Notes: generated by a model from the letters alone, not told the origin. Shown: positions 46,254 through 53,942, counted from the first letter of the stretch. The stretch is DNA of 64,000 nucleotides from DATAXI01 sp963756185 (GCA_963756185.1 CAVWMS010000001.1:496001-560000), one strand, 5' to 3'. Numbers and translations are program-made.

Positions 46254-46711
46254 ATGGCCGGGAAGCAGAGCGCGGGCCTTTTGCTGTACCGGCTGAGGCA
46301 GGGGGAGATCGAAGTTTTGCTCGTGCACCCTGGCGGGCCGCTTTTTGCAAAAAAGGACGCGGGAGCGTGGTCGATCCCGAAGGGCGAAATCGAGGGCGCC
46401 GGAGATATGCTCGATAGGGCATGCATCGAATTCCGGGAGGAATTGGGCGCCGATCCGCCGCCCGGGCCCTACATCCCGCTGGGAAGCGTGAAACAGAAAG
46501 GCGGCAAAACCGTGCATGCCTGGGCATGCGAGGGGGATTCGAAGGCCCGGTCCGGAGCAATCTCTTCGAAATGGAATGGCCGCCGCGCTCAGGGAAAATG
46601 GCCCGGTTTCCCGAGGTGGACCGGGCGGAATGGTTTGGCCTTGAGCAGGCCCGGGCGAAGGTGAACCCGGCGCAGGCGGCCTTCATCGATGCGCTGGCGG
46701 GCAAAATCTGA
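46254..46711 (+). CDS. Nudix hydrolase, frameshifted as sequenced
   Basis: About 152 aa. Start ATG 46254 (MAGKQSAGLLLYRLRQGE). The Nudix box is GEIEGAGDMLDRACIEFREELG. The E-E pair for metal binding is present, but the usual Glu six residues in and the Arg of REXXEE are changed (Gly/Asp and Ile). A single frame switch near 46545 links SVKQKGGKTVHAWACEGD to VRSNLFEMEWPPRSGKM and the end WFGLEQARAKVNPAQAAFID. The shared signatures EMEWPPRSG and NPAQ match the small Nudix enzymes that hydrolyse nucleoside diphosphate derivatives. Substrate unknown. Confidence 0.85.
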
Positions 46712-46862
46712 GAAACCGGCCCCGATTTCCGGTGTTTCGCTCAATGTTGAAGTGTCAATACCGGCAGGTCCGCTGGCTGGGCTCGCTGGCTAATCCTCTC
46801 GGGCCATTGACAGGCAACTAACTACGAGCCAATAGCTTCCGACCACCCCAGATTAACTGAGT

Positions 46863-47051
46863 ATGAAAAAGACAACCCTCCTGATGGCCCTTCTTGCGGG
46901 AGCCTCCCTTCTGGTGCTTCCCTGCAGCGTGATGGCCGATGCCACCTCTTCGCCTTCTCCGGCGCCCGGGCATCATCATCATCACCACCATCATCACCAC
47001 CACCATCATCATCACCACCACGCTGCTGCTTCGCCGAGTCCGTCGGCCTGA
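46863..47051 (+). CDS. tiny secreted polyhistidine protein
   Basis: 62 aa. The signal peptide (MKKTTLLMALLAGASLLVLP) probably ends at VMA-DA, leaving a mature peptide of roughly 37 residues. That peptide is ATSSPSPAPG, then 17 consecutive His, then AAASPSPSA. The His tract uses both CAT and CAC (9 CAT, 8 CAC), so it is not a pure trinucleotide expansion and looks maintained. The Ser-Pro flanks are symmetrical. Poly-His of this length binds Ni, Co, Zn or Cu tightly, so an extracytoplasmic metal buffer or sponge is the natural guess. No known family is recognised. The ribosome-binding site is weak. Confidence 0.65.
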   Translation: MKKTTLLMALLAGASLLVLPCSVMADATSSPSPAPGHHHHHHHHHHHHHHHHHAAASPSPSA

Positions 47052-47073
47052 TCGGGAGGATGATTTAGCGCAA

Positions 47074-47331
47074 TCACCCCTGGGTGGTTGCAGCAGGAGG
47101 CGGGGCTGGGGATTGCCCCGCTGCCGCCTTTTGTTCGAGGCGTTTTACGGTTAATTCGAGCTTCTGCAGGCGGGTGAAGAGGCGCTCGGCGACTTTCCGC
47201 ACATCGGGCGGAATGTCCACGCATTCGTCGCAGTGGAACCGGGTGGCCCGGCTGCCTTTGAGCGGGTATTCGAATTGTCTGCCGCAGGCGCGGCAGGTGC
47301 GGAGCCGGGTGGTGGGCTGGGGTTTGGACAC
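47074..47331 (-). CDS. small zinc-ribbon coiled-coil protein
   Basis: 85 aa from ATG 47331. The N-terminal zinc-binding domain has CRACGRQFEYPLKG and FHCDECVDIPPDVRKVAERLF, i.e. two C-x2-C pairs about 20 residues apart. A helical segment TRLQKLELTVKRLEQKAA and a Pro/Ala/Gln tail follow. It is cytoplasmic by sequence and convergent with the poly-His gene (22 bp between stops). Small zinc ribbons of this kind are often assigned to translation or transcription accessory roles; I do not recognise a named family. Confidence 0.7.
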   Translation of the reverse strand: MSKPQPTTRLRTCRACGRQFEYPLKGSRATRFHCDECVDIPPDVRKVAERLFTRLQKLELTVKRLEQKAAAGQSPAPPPAATTQG

Positions 47332-47351
47332 GATGGGGAAATTGCTGATTG

Positions 47352-47390
47352 CCCTTCGACAGGCTCAGGGCCTTGAGCTTGCCGAAACGG
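47352..47390. repeat. TTCGACAGGCTCA-type inverted repeat
   Basis: CTTCGACAGGCTCA and TGAGCTTGCCGAA form 13-bp arms with two mismatches around GGGCCT. Hairpins of this sequence type recur in many unrelated bacterial genomes as REP-like elements. Here it forms the first third of a composite intergenic region, just upstream of the zinc-ribbon gene start. Confidence 0.7.
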
Positions 47391-47420
47391 CTGAAGTCAG
47401 ATTGATGATTGTCTGTATTG

Positions 47421-47442
47421 GCCGCCGAAGGCGGCATTTTTT
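47421..47442 (+). terminator. GCCGCC-GAA-GGCGGC hairpin with T-run
   Basis: Perfect 6-bp GC stem, 3-nt loop, then ATTTTTT. It has the form of a plus-strand intrinsic terminator, but no plus-strand gene ends just before it, and it directly abuts a 7-bp repeat array. A hairpin of the same form plus heptads occurs at 53918, so it may be part of the repeat family rather than a dedicated terminator. Confidence 0.55.
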
Positions 47443-47443
47443 A

Positions 47444-47478
47444 AATCCGCAATCCGAGATCCGCAATCCGCAATTACC
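47444..47478 (+). repeat. array of five 7-bp repeats
   Basis: AATCCGC, AATCCGA, GATCCGC, AATCCGC, AATTACC with exact 7-nt spacing, ending four bases before the stop codon of the polyferredoxin gene at 47482. Confidence 0.75.
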
Positions 47479-47481
47479 CGC

Positions 47482-49041
47482 CTACCGCTGCTTCGATTCG
47501 TAGTCGCGCGGCGCACTCGTAATGCCCCCATCCATCAGCAGGCGCCGGTCCCGGCTGCGGGTTTCGCCCACGGCGCTGACGCGGATTGCCGGTTCGTCGG
47601 TGACGGGGCATTCGTGTTCGCAGATGCCGCAGCCGATGCAGAGCGCGGGATCGACATACGGCGGCGCAGGGTGATGTCCGTGCCATCGCGCTTGGTAATG
47701 GTGACTTCGCGCGAGAAAATGGCCTTCGGCGACACGGGGCAAACCTCTTCGCACACCACGCACGGCGTCTCCATGCTCCACGGCAGGCAGCGGCCATGGT
47801 CGTAAAAGGCCGTGCCGAGACGGACCGGGCCCTGCGCGGCGAATTTGCCCAGGCCGGTCTTTTCCTCGATGGAAATGCGCTGGATGGCGCCCGTGGGACA
47901 AACCTGGCCGCACAGGGTGCAGTTCAGTTCGCAATAGCCGATCTTGTTGTCGAGGATGGGCGTCCAGATCCCTTCGAGGCCGGCGGTGAATAGCGCGGGC
48001 TGCAGCACATTGGTGGGACAGACGCGGATGCACTGGTCGCACTTGATGCAGCGTTCGAGGAATTCCTTTTCCTCGACCGAGCCAGGCGGCCGAATCGACG
48101 TCTTTGTTGTAGCCGCGGTCCTGGTCGCCCGAGGCGCGGCCAAAGCCGAAGAACCCGAACCCAACGGCCGCGCCCAGCAGCGCGCGCCGCGGCTGCACGG
48201 CGGGCATGGTGATCTCGTGCTGGAGCGGCGGGACGAATTTGAACGAAAGCGCGTCCTCGGGGCAGTCCTCGATGCAATTGAAGCAGACGAAGCATTCGCT
48301 TTTGCGAAGCTGGGTGTGCGGATCGGACGCCCCCTCGCAGTTTTTCAGGCAGAGGTCGCAATCGACGCATTTGCTCGGGTTGCGCTCGATGCGCCAGAGC
48401 GCCGCCGAGGAGATGGTCCCGAGAAACGCGCCGAGCGGGCAGAGGACGCGGCAGAAGAAACGCGGGATGACGACATTCATCCCGACCAGCAGGAAGAGAA
48501 GGAAACCGATCACCCACGCGGCGATGGCAAACGGCTGCTTGACGTAGAATGTCGACGGCGCGACGAGGTTCGCCGCCGGCAGAATCGCCGTCGTCATCGA
48601 GCGATGGAAAAGACAGATGGGATCGAGCAGCCCGATCTGCAGCGAGCCAAAGAGCGCCGCGACGATCATCCCGATGAGGATGATGTATTTGATCTGGTAA
48701 ATGCTCCGGTAACGGTTCGATTCGATGCGCTCCTTTTCCTCGGCGCGCCCTTTGCCCAGAAGCCAGCCCATGAAGTGATGCAGGATGCCGTAGGGGCAAA
48801 TCCAGTTACAAAAGATGCGCCCGAGAAGGATGGTCGGGATTAAAAGCAGCAGGCTCCAGAGCAGGCCCTTGTAAATCGTGTGCGTCGTAATGGCGGTGGC
48901 AAAGGAGACCAGCGGGTCCAGCTCGAGGAAGAGCGAGACCGGGTAGCCCTTGAGATAGCGCAGGTCCGAAATGACGACGAAAAACAGGAACAGGCTGAAG
49001 AAAAAGACCTGCGAGATGCGCCGTGCCGTGCGGATTTTCAT
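47482..49041 (-). CDS. membrane polyferredoxin (NapH/NapG-like fusion), frameshifted as sequenced
   Basis: About 519 aa. ATG 49041 overlaps the DUF362 stop by 4 nt. The N-terminal half is a NapH-like membrane part with four to five helices and the paired motifs RIFCNWICPYG and FFCRVLCPLG. It also holds two ferredoxin motifs, CVDCDLCLKNCE and CFVCFNCIEDCPE. The C-terminal half is NapG/MauM-like with CIKCDQCIRVCP, CELNCTLCGQVCP, CVVCEEVCP and CIGCGICEHECP. Up to six 4Fe-4S sites are therefore possible. Frame switches near 48095 and 47665 are needed; both sit between conserved motifs. It should carry electrons across or along the membrane, perhaps from quinol, to the Tat-exported neighbour. Confidence 0.85.
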   Translation of the reverse strand: MKIRTARRISQVFFFSLFLFFVVISDLRYLKGYPVSLFLELDPLVSFATAITTHTIYKGLLWSLLLLIPTILLGRIFCNWICPYGILHHFMGWLLGKGRAEEKERIESNRYRSIYQIKYIILIGMIVAALFGSLQIGLLDPICLFHRSMTTAILPAANLVAPSTFYVKQPFAIAAWVIGFLLFLLVGMNVVIPRFFCRVLCPLGAFLGTISSAALWRIERNPSKCVDCDLCLKNCEGASDPHTQLRKSECFVCFNCIEDCPEDALSFKFVPPLQHEITMPAVQPRRALLGAAVGFGFFGFGRASGDQDRGYNKDVDSAAWLGRGKGIPRTLHQVRPVHPRLSHQCAAARAIHRRPRRDLDAHPRQQDRLLRTELHPVRPGLSHGRHPAHFHRGKDRPGQIRRAGPGPSRHGLLRPWPLPAVEHGDAVRGVRRGLPRVAEGHFLARSHHYQARWHGHHPAPPYVDPALCIGCGICEHECPVTDEPAIRVSAVGETRSRDRRLLMDGGITSAPRDYESKQR

Positions 49042-50057
49042 GCCTGGACCTCCTTGTAGACCGTGTCTTTCCAGTTCATGTTGCCCAGGCCGCGCGCGTG
49101 CGCCTTGTGGACGTAAGTCAGCTCCGCGATGTCGCGTCCGAGGAGGTTTGTGTAAGAATAGCTGTCGACGGAGATCATGTCGGTGCCGGCCACGATGGTG
49201 CCCATCGGCTTCACGTCGGACAGGCGACCGCCGGTGGGGCCGTTGCGCATCAGGACGCTCATGCCATCCAGCACCACCAGCGTCGGCTTCATCATCAGCG
49301 CGAAATCGGAGACGATCGAGTGGATGTATTGGTGGAACTGGTTGCGGCGCCCGCCCAGGAGGCCGTACCAATTCTTGGTGGTCATCGAGGCATGGCAAAG
49401 GTTGTGGTCCTTGCACGGCGCGACGCCGATGACCTTGGTCGCCTTTTTGAAGGGCTCGTGGAAGAAGGTCCAGTTGCGCAGGATTTCCCCGCCATCGAGT
49501 TGCAGCGGGGCAAAGGATTCCGCCTCGGGGTACATGAGGTCGAGGTTCAGGTCGTTCGCGACCTCGCGCAGGCCGCTCTTGAGGAAGCAGCCGGTAGGGC
49601 TGTTGATCGGGTTATCGGCGACAACCACCTTCGACGCGCCGGCTTCGAGCACCAGCTTGGCCACCGTGCGGAGCGCCTCGGGATGCGTGGTCGCGCACAG
49701 GGCAGGGGGGCGGTCAAAGGCGACGTTCGGCTTGATCATCACCACGTCGCCATTCTTGATGAAGCGGCCCATGCCGCCGAGCGCGCCAATGGCGGCCCGG
49801 ATTGCGGCATCATGGCTGGTCCCGTGGGCCACGGCCATGGTCGGCAGGCCCGTTGCGCCGGCGACCCGGTAATCGGGCAGTTGGAGACCCTTTACCACCT
49901 CGAAGCCGGGGATGAAATGATTCGGCTGCCAGAGCTTGAAGCCCGCGATGGTCGAGCCCGCGATGAGCGCCCCGGCCGCGCCGGTGCGGATGAGGAATTC
50001 GCGGCGCGATACGCCCTCAGGGTCTGGCGCTGGCTTCGAGTCTGGGGTCGTGCTCAT
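49038..50057 (-). CDS. Tat-exported DUF362 protein
   Basis: 339 aa. ATG 50057 overlaps the upstream stop by 4 nt. A twin-arginine signal SRREFLIRTGAAGALIAG spans about residues 17-34. DUF362 core: DVVMIKPNVAFDRPPALCATTHP, VVVADNPINSPTGCFLKSG, APCKDHNLCHASMTTKNWYG and LVVLDGMSVLMRNGPTGG. Members often associate with, or are fused to, ferredoxin domains; here the ferredoxins are on the adjacent gene. Cysteines at CATTHP, GCFLKSG, PCKD and LCHA could bind a cofactor. Tat export implies folding with a cofactor before transport. Its reaction is unknown. Confidence 0.88.
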   Translation of the reverse strand: MSTTPDSKPAPDPEGVSRREFLIRTGAAGALIAGSTIAGFKLWQPNHFIPGFEVVKGLQLPDYRVAGATGLPTMAVAHGTSHDAAIRAAIGALGGMGRFIKNGDVVMIKPNVAFDRPPALCATTHPEALRTVAKLVLEAGASKVVVADNPINSPTGCFLKSGLREVANDLNLDLMYPEAESFAPLQLDGGEILRNWTFFHEPFKKATKVIGVAPCKDHNLCHASMTTKNWYGLLGGRRNQFHQYIHSIVSDFALMMKPTLVVLDGMSVLMRNGPTGGRLSDVKPMGTIVAGTDMISVDSYSYTNLLGRDIAELTYVHKAHARGLGNMNWKDTVYKEVQA

Positions 50058-51346
50058 TGGATTTGGCCTTGCAGGTATTGGGTTACAAAACGGAGCGCGG
50101 CATCGGGATCGGGAGCATCCACCACGCCGCCAAGCTGGCCGCCGCGCTGGTAGATGACTTTGTAAGTGCCGAAGTTGGAAGCGGTGAAGACCTTGGCGCC
50201 ATTGATCGATGGAATTACCGTCGCCTTTCCTCCGTATTTTCCACAAAAATCAAGGTAACTATTCCATGCCGAGAGAGATGCGTCGGGCGTCGCCGCCATC
50301 ACAAAATAGGTCAGCTTTTTCCCTTCGAAATCGTATGTCCCCTGGAAAATGTCCTTCAAAAAGTCCTGACCCTGCGCGTCCTGCTGGACGAATGTGATGC
50401 TCCCTGCCACCAGGCCCGCCGATGGCAGCGCCCGCCGCCCCTCCAGCCCCGAGTCGTCCGTGGGAAGAACCTGGGCCCGGTTGCGCGCGATGGCCAGCGC
50501 GGCCGTCATCGTCTTGGGATTGGTGTCCGAGCCGATGACCTGCACGTAGACATCTCCCTGCCGGAAATAATATCCCATCTCGCCGGAGTAACCATCCTTG
50601 GCGAAATCGAGCGGCTTCCCCGCCGGGTCGCGCTCCATGGCAAAGATGCCGAAGGCGTTCACGTTGGTGTCCATGCGGTACTCATAGACATCCACGAAGC
50701 TGCTGCCGTCGCCGTCGACGGTGAAGGTGCGGCAGCGCAATTCCTGGACATTGAAGCCCTGGTAAGCCGGCGACCTGCCGTCGATTTTCTCGTAAAGCGT
50801 ATCGGCGGAATAGAATTCCGTGTCGTCCATCGGCCTGATGCCGGGGAGTTTGATTTCGAGCGGCTCCTTGTTCAGGGCTGCGGCCGGCGCGGCGCCCGAG
50901 GCAGTATCGGCCTGGGCTTCCACGGCGCCATCGGCCGCGGCATCATCCTCGGCGGAAGCCGGTGCCGCCGGGGCGGAAGCGGCCATGGGCACAGACGAAG
51001 GCGAGGGGAGCGAAGGGAGCGATGATGCCGCCACTTTCGGCGCTGCGCCGTCGGATTCCTGGCCGGCGTCGGCGCGCAGCGTCGAAGCCTTGCCCGTGAC
51101 CGCGGCGGCGGTGGACTGGAGCGCGTCGGTGCTCAGGCTGTAAATGCCGGGGTCGAAATGATCCCCCTTGATCCAGATGGCAACACCGATGCCGGCAATG
51201 AGACAGACGATCAGGATGCTCAGGACGCGTTCGAGGCGGGATACCTTCGTCCGCACAAAGGTCGAGCGGCTGCCCTTGCGTTTGGCCGGCGAAGCGGCCG
51301 CGCGTGCCACGGCTGGGGAAATGGTGGCGCCGGCATCGGTTTTCAC
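50054..51346 (-). CDS. DUF6599-like membrane-anchored protein
   Basis: 430 aa from GTG 51346 (VKTDAGATISPAVARA). No ATG is available downstream before the conserved part, and the frame upstream is open but low-complexity. A basic N-terminus precedes one membrane helix (RVLSILIVCLIAGIGVAIWI), then a ~100-residue Ala/Pro/Ser linker. The extracytoplasmic domain contains FYSADTLYEKIDGRSPAYQGF, VYEYRMDTNVNAFGIFAME and GYYFRQGDVYVQVIGSD. This pattern matches proteins I associate with DUF6599 (LYEYINGGAELY-type), and the identification is from memory of that motif. First gene of the three-gene redox operon; probable partner of the DUF362 protein. Confidence 0.75.
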   Translation of the reverse strand: MKTDAGATISPAVARAAASPAKRKGSRSTFVRTKVSRLERVLSILIVCLIAGIGVAIWIKGDHFDPGIYSLSTDALQSTAAAVTGKASTLRADAGQESDGAAPKVAASSLPSLPSPSSVPMAASAPAAPASAEDDAAADGAVEAQADTASGAAPAAALNKEPLEIKLPGIRPMDDTEFYSADTLYEKIDGRSPAYQGFNVQELRCRTFTVDGDGSSFVDVYEYRMDTNVNAFGIFAMERDPAGKPLDFAKDGYSGEMGYYFRQGDVYVQVIGSDTNPKTMTAALAIARNRAQVLPTDDSGLEGRRALPSAGLVAGSITFVQQDAQGQDFLKDIFQGTYDFEGKKLTYFVMAATPDASLSAWNSYLDFCGKYGGKATVIPSINGAKVFTASNFGTYKVIYQRGGQLGGVVDAPDPDAALRFVTQYLQGQIQ

Positions 51347-51592
51347 GGGGATTAAACAGGATGGCGCCCGTCGGGTTGCGGGCTTTCCAGACAGCGCCCC
51401 GGAATGGGTGCAGGCTGACTCCGATGGGGATTGGAGGCTAACATGGCCAAGCCGCCAGTTTAGCCGCCGCTCAGGCGCCGCGCAAGGAGAAGGAGAGGGG
51501 GCTGCGCGGGTGCCAGGCCGGCGGAATTTGAAGCCCGGGAGTCTCAAAGATTGTCGTGCCAAAGGCCGCCGGAAATGCCAGCAACGGAGTGA

Positions 51593-52090
51593 GTGGACCC
51601 CAGGACTGTAACGCTCAAATACCAGGTCAGCGCCCAGGATTACCTGGCCGCCACACAACAGCACAGCCGCAAGGTGTGGGCGTTGGACGTGACAATTGCA
51701 GTGCTGGTGGTGGCGGGTTACGCCGCGCATTGGCGCACCTTCGGTCTGCCGAGAAACTTCGGGCTGGCAATCCTTTCGTTTTGGATTCTCTTCCGCGCGA
51801 TCGTCTATTTCGTGGTACTGCCGAGGCTCGTTCCAAATGTCTATTCAAAGTCAAAGCTGCTGGGAAACGAGGTAACGGTGACCTTCAGCGAGCAGGGTGT
51901 AAGAATGACGACCGGGAAAAGCGAGGAAACCCTCGAATGGGACTTCTTCCACCGATGCAAAGAGGATCGCAAAGCCATTTTGCTCTACCAGACGGAAGAA
52001 TTGGTGCGGATAATTCCGAAGCGGGCGTTTGCCAGTGAGGATGATTTGCGGTGGGTCGGCGGCCTCTTGCGGGAAAGGGTTCGAAAATGA
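51593..52090 (+). CDS. YcxB-like membrane protein (copy 1)
   Basis: 165 aa from GTG 51593, with GGAG just ahead. Two membrane helices (ALDVTIAVLVVAGYAAHW and LAILSFWILFRAIVYFVVL) are followed by a C-terminal domain EVTVTFSEQGVRMTTGKSEE...LEWDFFHRCKEDRKAILLY and IIPKRAFASEDDLRW. The IPKRAF motif and the DF/W-x-x-F/R arrangement are typical of the YcxB-like family, whose role is unknown. The next gene is a divergent copy and overlaps by 4 nt, so the two are cotranscribed and may form a heteromer. 246 bp separate it from the divergent redox operon. Confidence 0.8.
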   Translation: MDPRTVTLKYQVSAQDYLAATQQHSRKVWALDVTIAVLVVAGYAAHWRTFGLPRNFGLAILSFWILFRAIVYFVVLPRLVPNVYSKSKLLGNEVTVTFSEQGVRMTTGKSEETLEWDFFHRCKEDRKAILLYQTEELVRIIPKRAFASEDDLRWVGGLLRERVRK

Positions 52091-52659
52091 CGCCCGAGAT
52101 GCCCATTTTGCCCGATTCGGTCACCATCCAGTACACCGTGACCGTTGACGATATGCTGGAAGCCGACCGCATCCATGCGTGGCGGCGCCTGTGTATTTCG
52201 GTGGCTTCCGCGTTGATCGCGGTTGGCGCGATCGGACCCGTCGCTTCCGCGTTGATCGCGGCCGGCGCGATCGGACACCTTCGTGAGGCCCTGCACCAGT
52301 CAATCGGAATGAATCGGCCGCTGATGATGATTCTATCGCTCTACGTCGTCTTCGTCATCGCAGGCAGGTTCTTGCTGCGGCAGCGGAAGATTCGAAGACT
52401 GTTCCGTCAGAACAAGGCGCTGCATGACGAGCTGAATGCGACTTTTACGGCAGCGGGGATGAGCACGAAAACGGTGTGCAGCGCCACCAATTATGAGTGG
52501 GAGGATTTTTATGCATGGCGCGAGACGCCAAATCTTTTCATCATCTGGTTGTCGCCCGGGCAATACCGCTGCGTCCCGAAGCGGGCGTTCACCTACGACG
52601 CGGAGATTGAATGGCTGCGGCGCGTGCTCACCGAGAAAATCCCGAAGCGGCGCCGGTAG
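52087..52659 (+). CDS. YcxB-like membrane protein (copy 2)
   Basis: 190 aa. ATG 52087 overlaps the TGA of copy 1. It has the same layout as copy 1 (VTIQYTVTVDDMLEADRIH; ATFTAAGMSTKTVCSATNYEW; VPKRAFTYDAEIEWLRRVL). The first membrane segment is enlarged by an in-frame tandem duplication, VASALIAVGAIGP followed by VASALIAAGAIGH. A second helix PLMMILSLYVVFVIAGRFLL follows. The two copies have diverged to about the level of separate subfamilies. Function unknown. Confidence 0.78.
   Translation: MTPEMPILPDSVTIQYTVTVDDMLEADRIHAWRRLCISVASALIAVGAIGPVASALIAAGAIGHLREALHQSIGMNRPLMMILSLYVVFVIAGRFLLRQRKIRRLFRQNKALHDELNATFTAAGMSTKTVCSATNYEWEDFYAWRETPNLFIIWLSPGQYRCVPKRAFTYDAEIEWLRRVLTEKIPKRRR
52204..52281. 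repeat. 39-bp tandem duplication within coding sequence
   Basis: Two adjacent 39-bp copies begin GCTTCCGCGTTGATCGCGG at 52204 and 52243. They differ at only a few bases and add 13 residues to the first membrane segment of the second YcxB-like protein without breaking the frame. Confidence 0.9.
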
Positions 52660-52732
52660 AGCATTCTTCAAGCTGCCCCAACGGGAGGGATTGCTTGCGC
52701 GACCGGGTGGGGTCTGCTTTCATCCTCGCCCC

Positions 52733-53899
52733 ATGCCAACAGAAACCGCCGTACCAGCCTCGGTTTTTTCGCGAAAGAATCCATTTCCAGCCCGCCTGCA
52801 CGTCAATCGCAAGATGACGCTCGAGGGATCGGAAAAGGAGACCCGCCATTTTGAACTGGACCTCGAGGGTTCGGGGCTGGCGTACGAATGCGGCGATTCG
52901 CTCGGCGTTTTCCCGAAGAACGATCCGGTGCTGGTGCAGGAGATTCTGCACGCGCTGCACGCCACCGGCGATGAAATGGTCCCGGGCAACGACGGCCAGC
53001 CGAAACCGCTGCGCGCGGCGCTGATCGAGGATTACCAGATCACGCAGCCGTCGAAGCAATTCGTGCAGGCAATCGCCGAGCGCGGCGGCGAAGCGGCGGC
53101 GCTGGTGCGCGAGCTGACCTCGGACGCGCTGCGCAAGGATGACCTCGAGAGATATCTCTGGGGCATGGAGTACGTCGATTTTTTGGCTAATCATCCGAGC
53201 ATCCATTTCACGCCGGAGGAATTCGTGAAGCTGCTGCGCAAGCTGCAGCCGCGGCTCTATTCCATCGCGTCGAGCCAGAAGGCCTTTCCCGCGGCGGTGC
53301 ATCTGACCATTGCCATCGTGCGGTATGAGTCGCATGGCCGCCAGCGCAAGGGCGTCGCATCGACTTTCATGGCCGAGCGCGTGGGCGAGAGCGACCGCGT
53401 GCCGGTGTTCGTTCACGTGGCGAAGGGATTTCGCATGCCGGAGGATGGCAGCACGCCGATCATCATGGTCGGGCCGGGCACGGGCGTGGCGCCCTTCCGC
53501 GCCTATTTGCAGGACCGCAAGGCGACCGGCGCGACGGGAAAAAACTGGCTCTTCTTCGGCGAACAACGCCGGAATTCGGATTTTCTATACGAAGCGGAAT
53601 TCAGCGCGATGCAAGCGGAGGGAGTGCTGACGCGGTTCGACACGGCATTTTCGCGCGACCAATTGCACAAGGTCTACGTGCAGCACCGGATGATGGAAAA
53701 CGCCGCGGAGATCTGGAAGTGGATCGACCAGGAGGGCGCGCACTTCTTCGTCTGCGGCGACGCCTCGCGCATGGCGAAGGACGTGGATGCCGCGCTGCTG
53801 AAAATCGCCGAAACGCACGGCGGAAAAACGCCCGAGGAATCGGCGCTCTATGTCGAGGAGCTCAAGAAGAGCAAGCGGTACAAGCGGGATGTGTATTGA
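52733..53899 (+). CDS. CysJ-type FAD/NADPH reductase without flavodoxin domain
   Basis: 388 aa from ATG 52733. The FAD-binding module has GSGLAYECGDSLGVFPKNDP and LQPRLYSIASSQKAFP, where RxYS is the FAD motif. Between them is the extra helical insert of the CPR/sulfite-reductase family. The NADPH module has KGVASTFMAE, GPGTGVAPFRAYLQDR, LFFGEQRRNSDFLY and FFVCGDASRMAKDVDAAL, with the terminal aromatic Tyr-Lys-Arg-Asp-Val-Tyr end. The flavodoxin (FMN) domain of true CysJ is missing and the start is not truncated, so electrons must leave through a separate flavodoxin or ferredoxin. Sulfite reduction is the usual assumption; no cysI is present here. Confidence 0.9.
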   Translation: MPTETAVPASVFSRKNPFPARLHVNRKMTLEGSEKETRHFELDLEGSGLAYECGDSLGVFPKNDPVLVQEILHALHATGDEMVPGNDGQPKPLRAALIEDYQITQPSKQFVQAIAERGGEAAALVRELTSDALRKDDLERYLWGMEYVDFLANHPSIHFTPEEFVKLLRKLQPRLYSIASSQKAFPAAVHLTIAIVRYESHGRQRKGVASTFMAERVGESDRVPVFVHVAKGFRMPEDGSTPIIMVGPGTGVAPFRAYLQDRKATGATGKNWLFFGEQRRNSDFLYEAEFSAMQAEGVLTRFDTAFSRDQLHKVYVQHRMMENAAEIWKWIDQEGAHFFVCGDASRMAKDVDAALLKIAETHGGKTPEESALYVEELKKSKRYKRDVY

Positions 53900-53917
53900 T
53901 TGCCAATTGAGATAAAT

Positions 53918-53941
53918 GCCGCCTCCGGCGGCCAACTTTTT
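53918..53941 (+). terminator. intrinsic terminator after the flavoprotein gene
   Basis: GCCGCC-TCC-GGCGGC (53918-53932) followed by CAACTTTTT. It lies 18 bp beyond the stop at 53899 and fits a plus-strand terminator. The same hairpin type sits beside a heptad array at 47421. Confidence 0.75.
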
Positions 53942-53942
53942 C

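Noticed and set aside
46818..47021. Met/Val-rich 67-aa frame opposite the poly-His gene
   Set aside because: The Met/Val run is just the complement of CAT/CAC codons. The plus-strand frame has a signal peptide and a better start.
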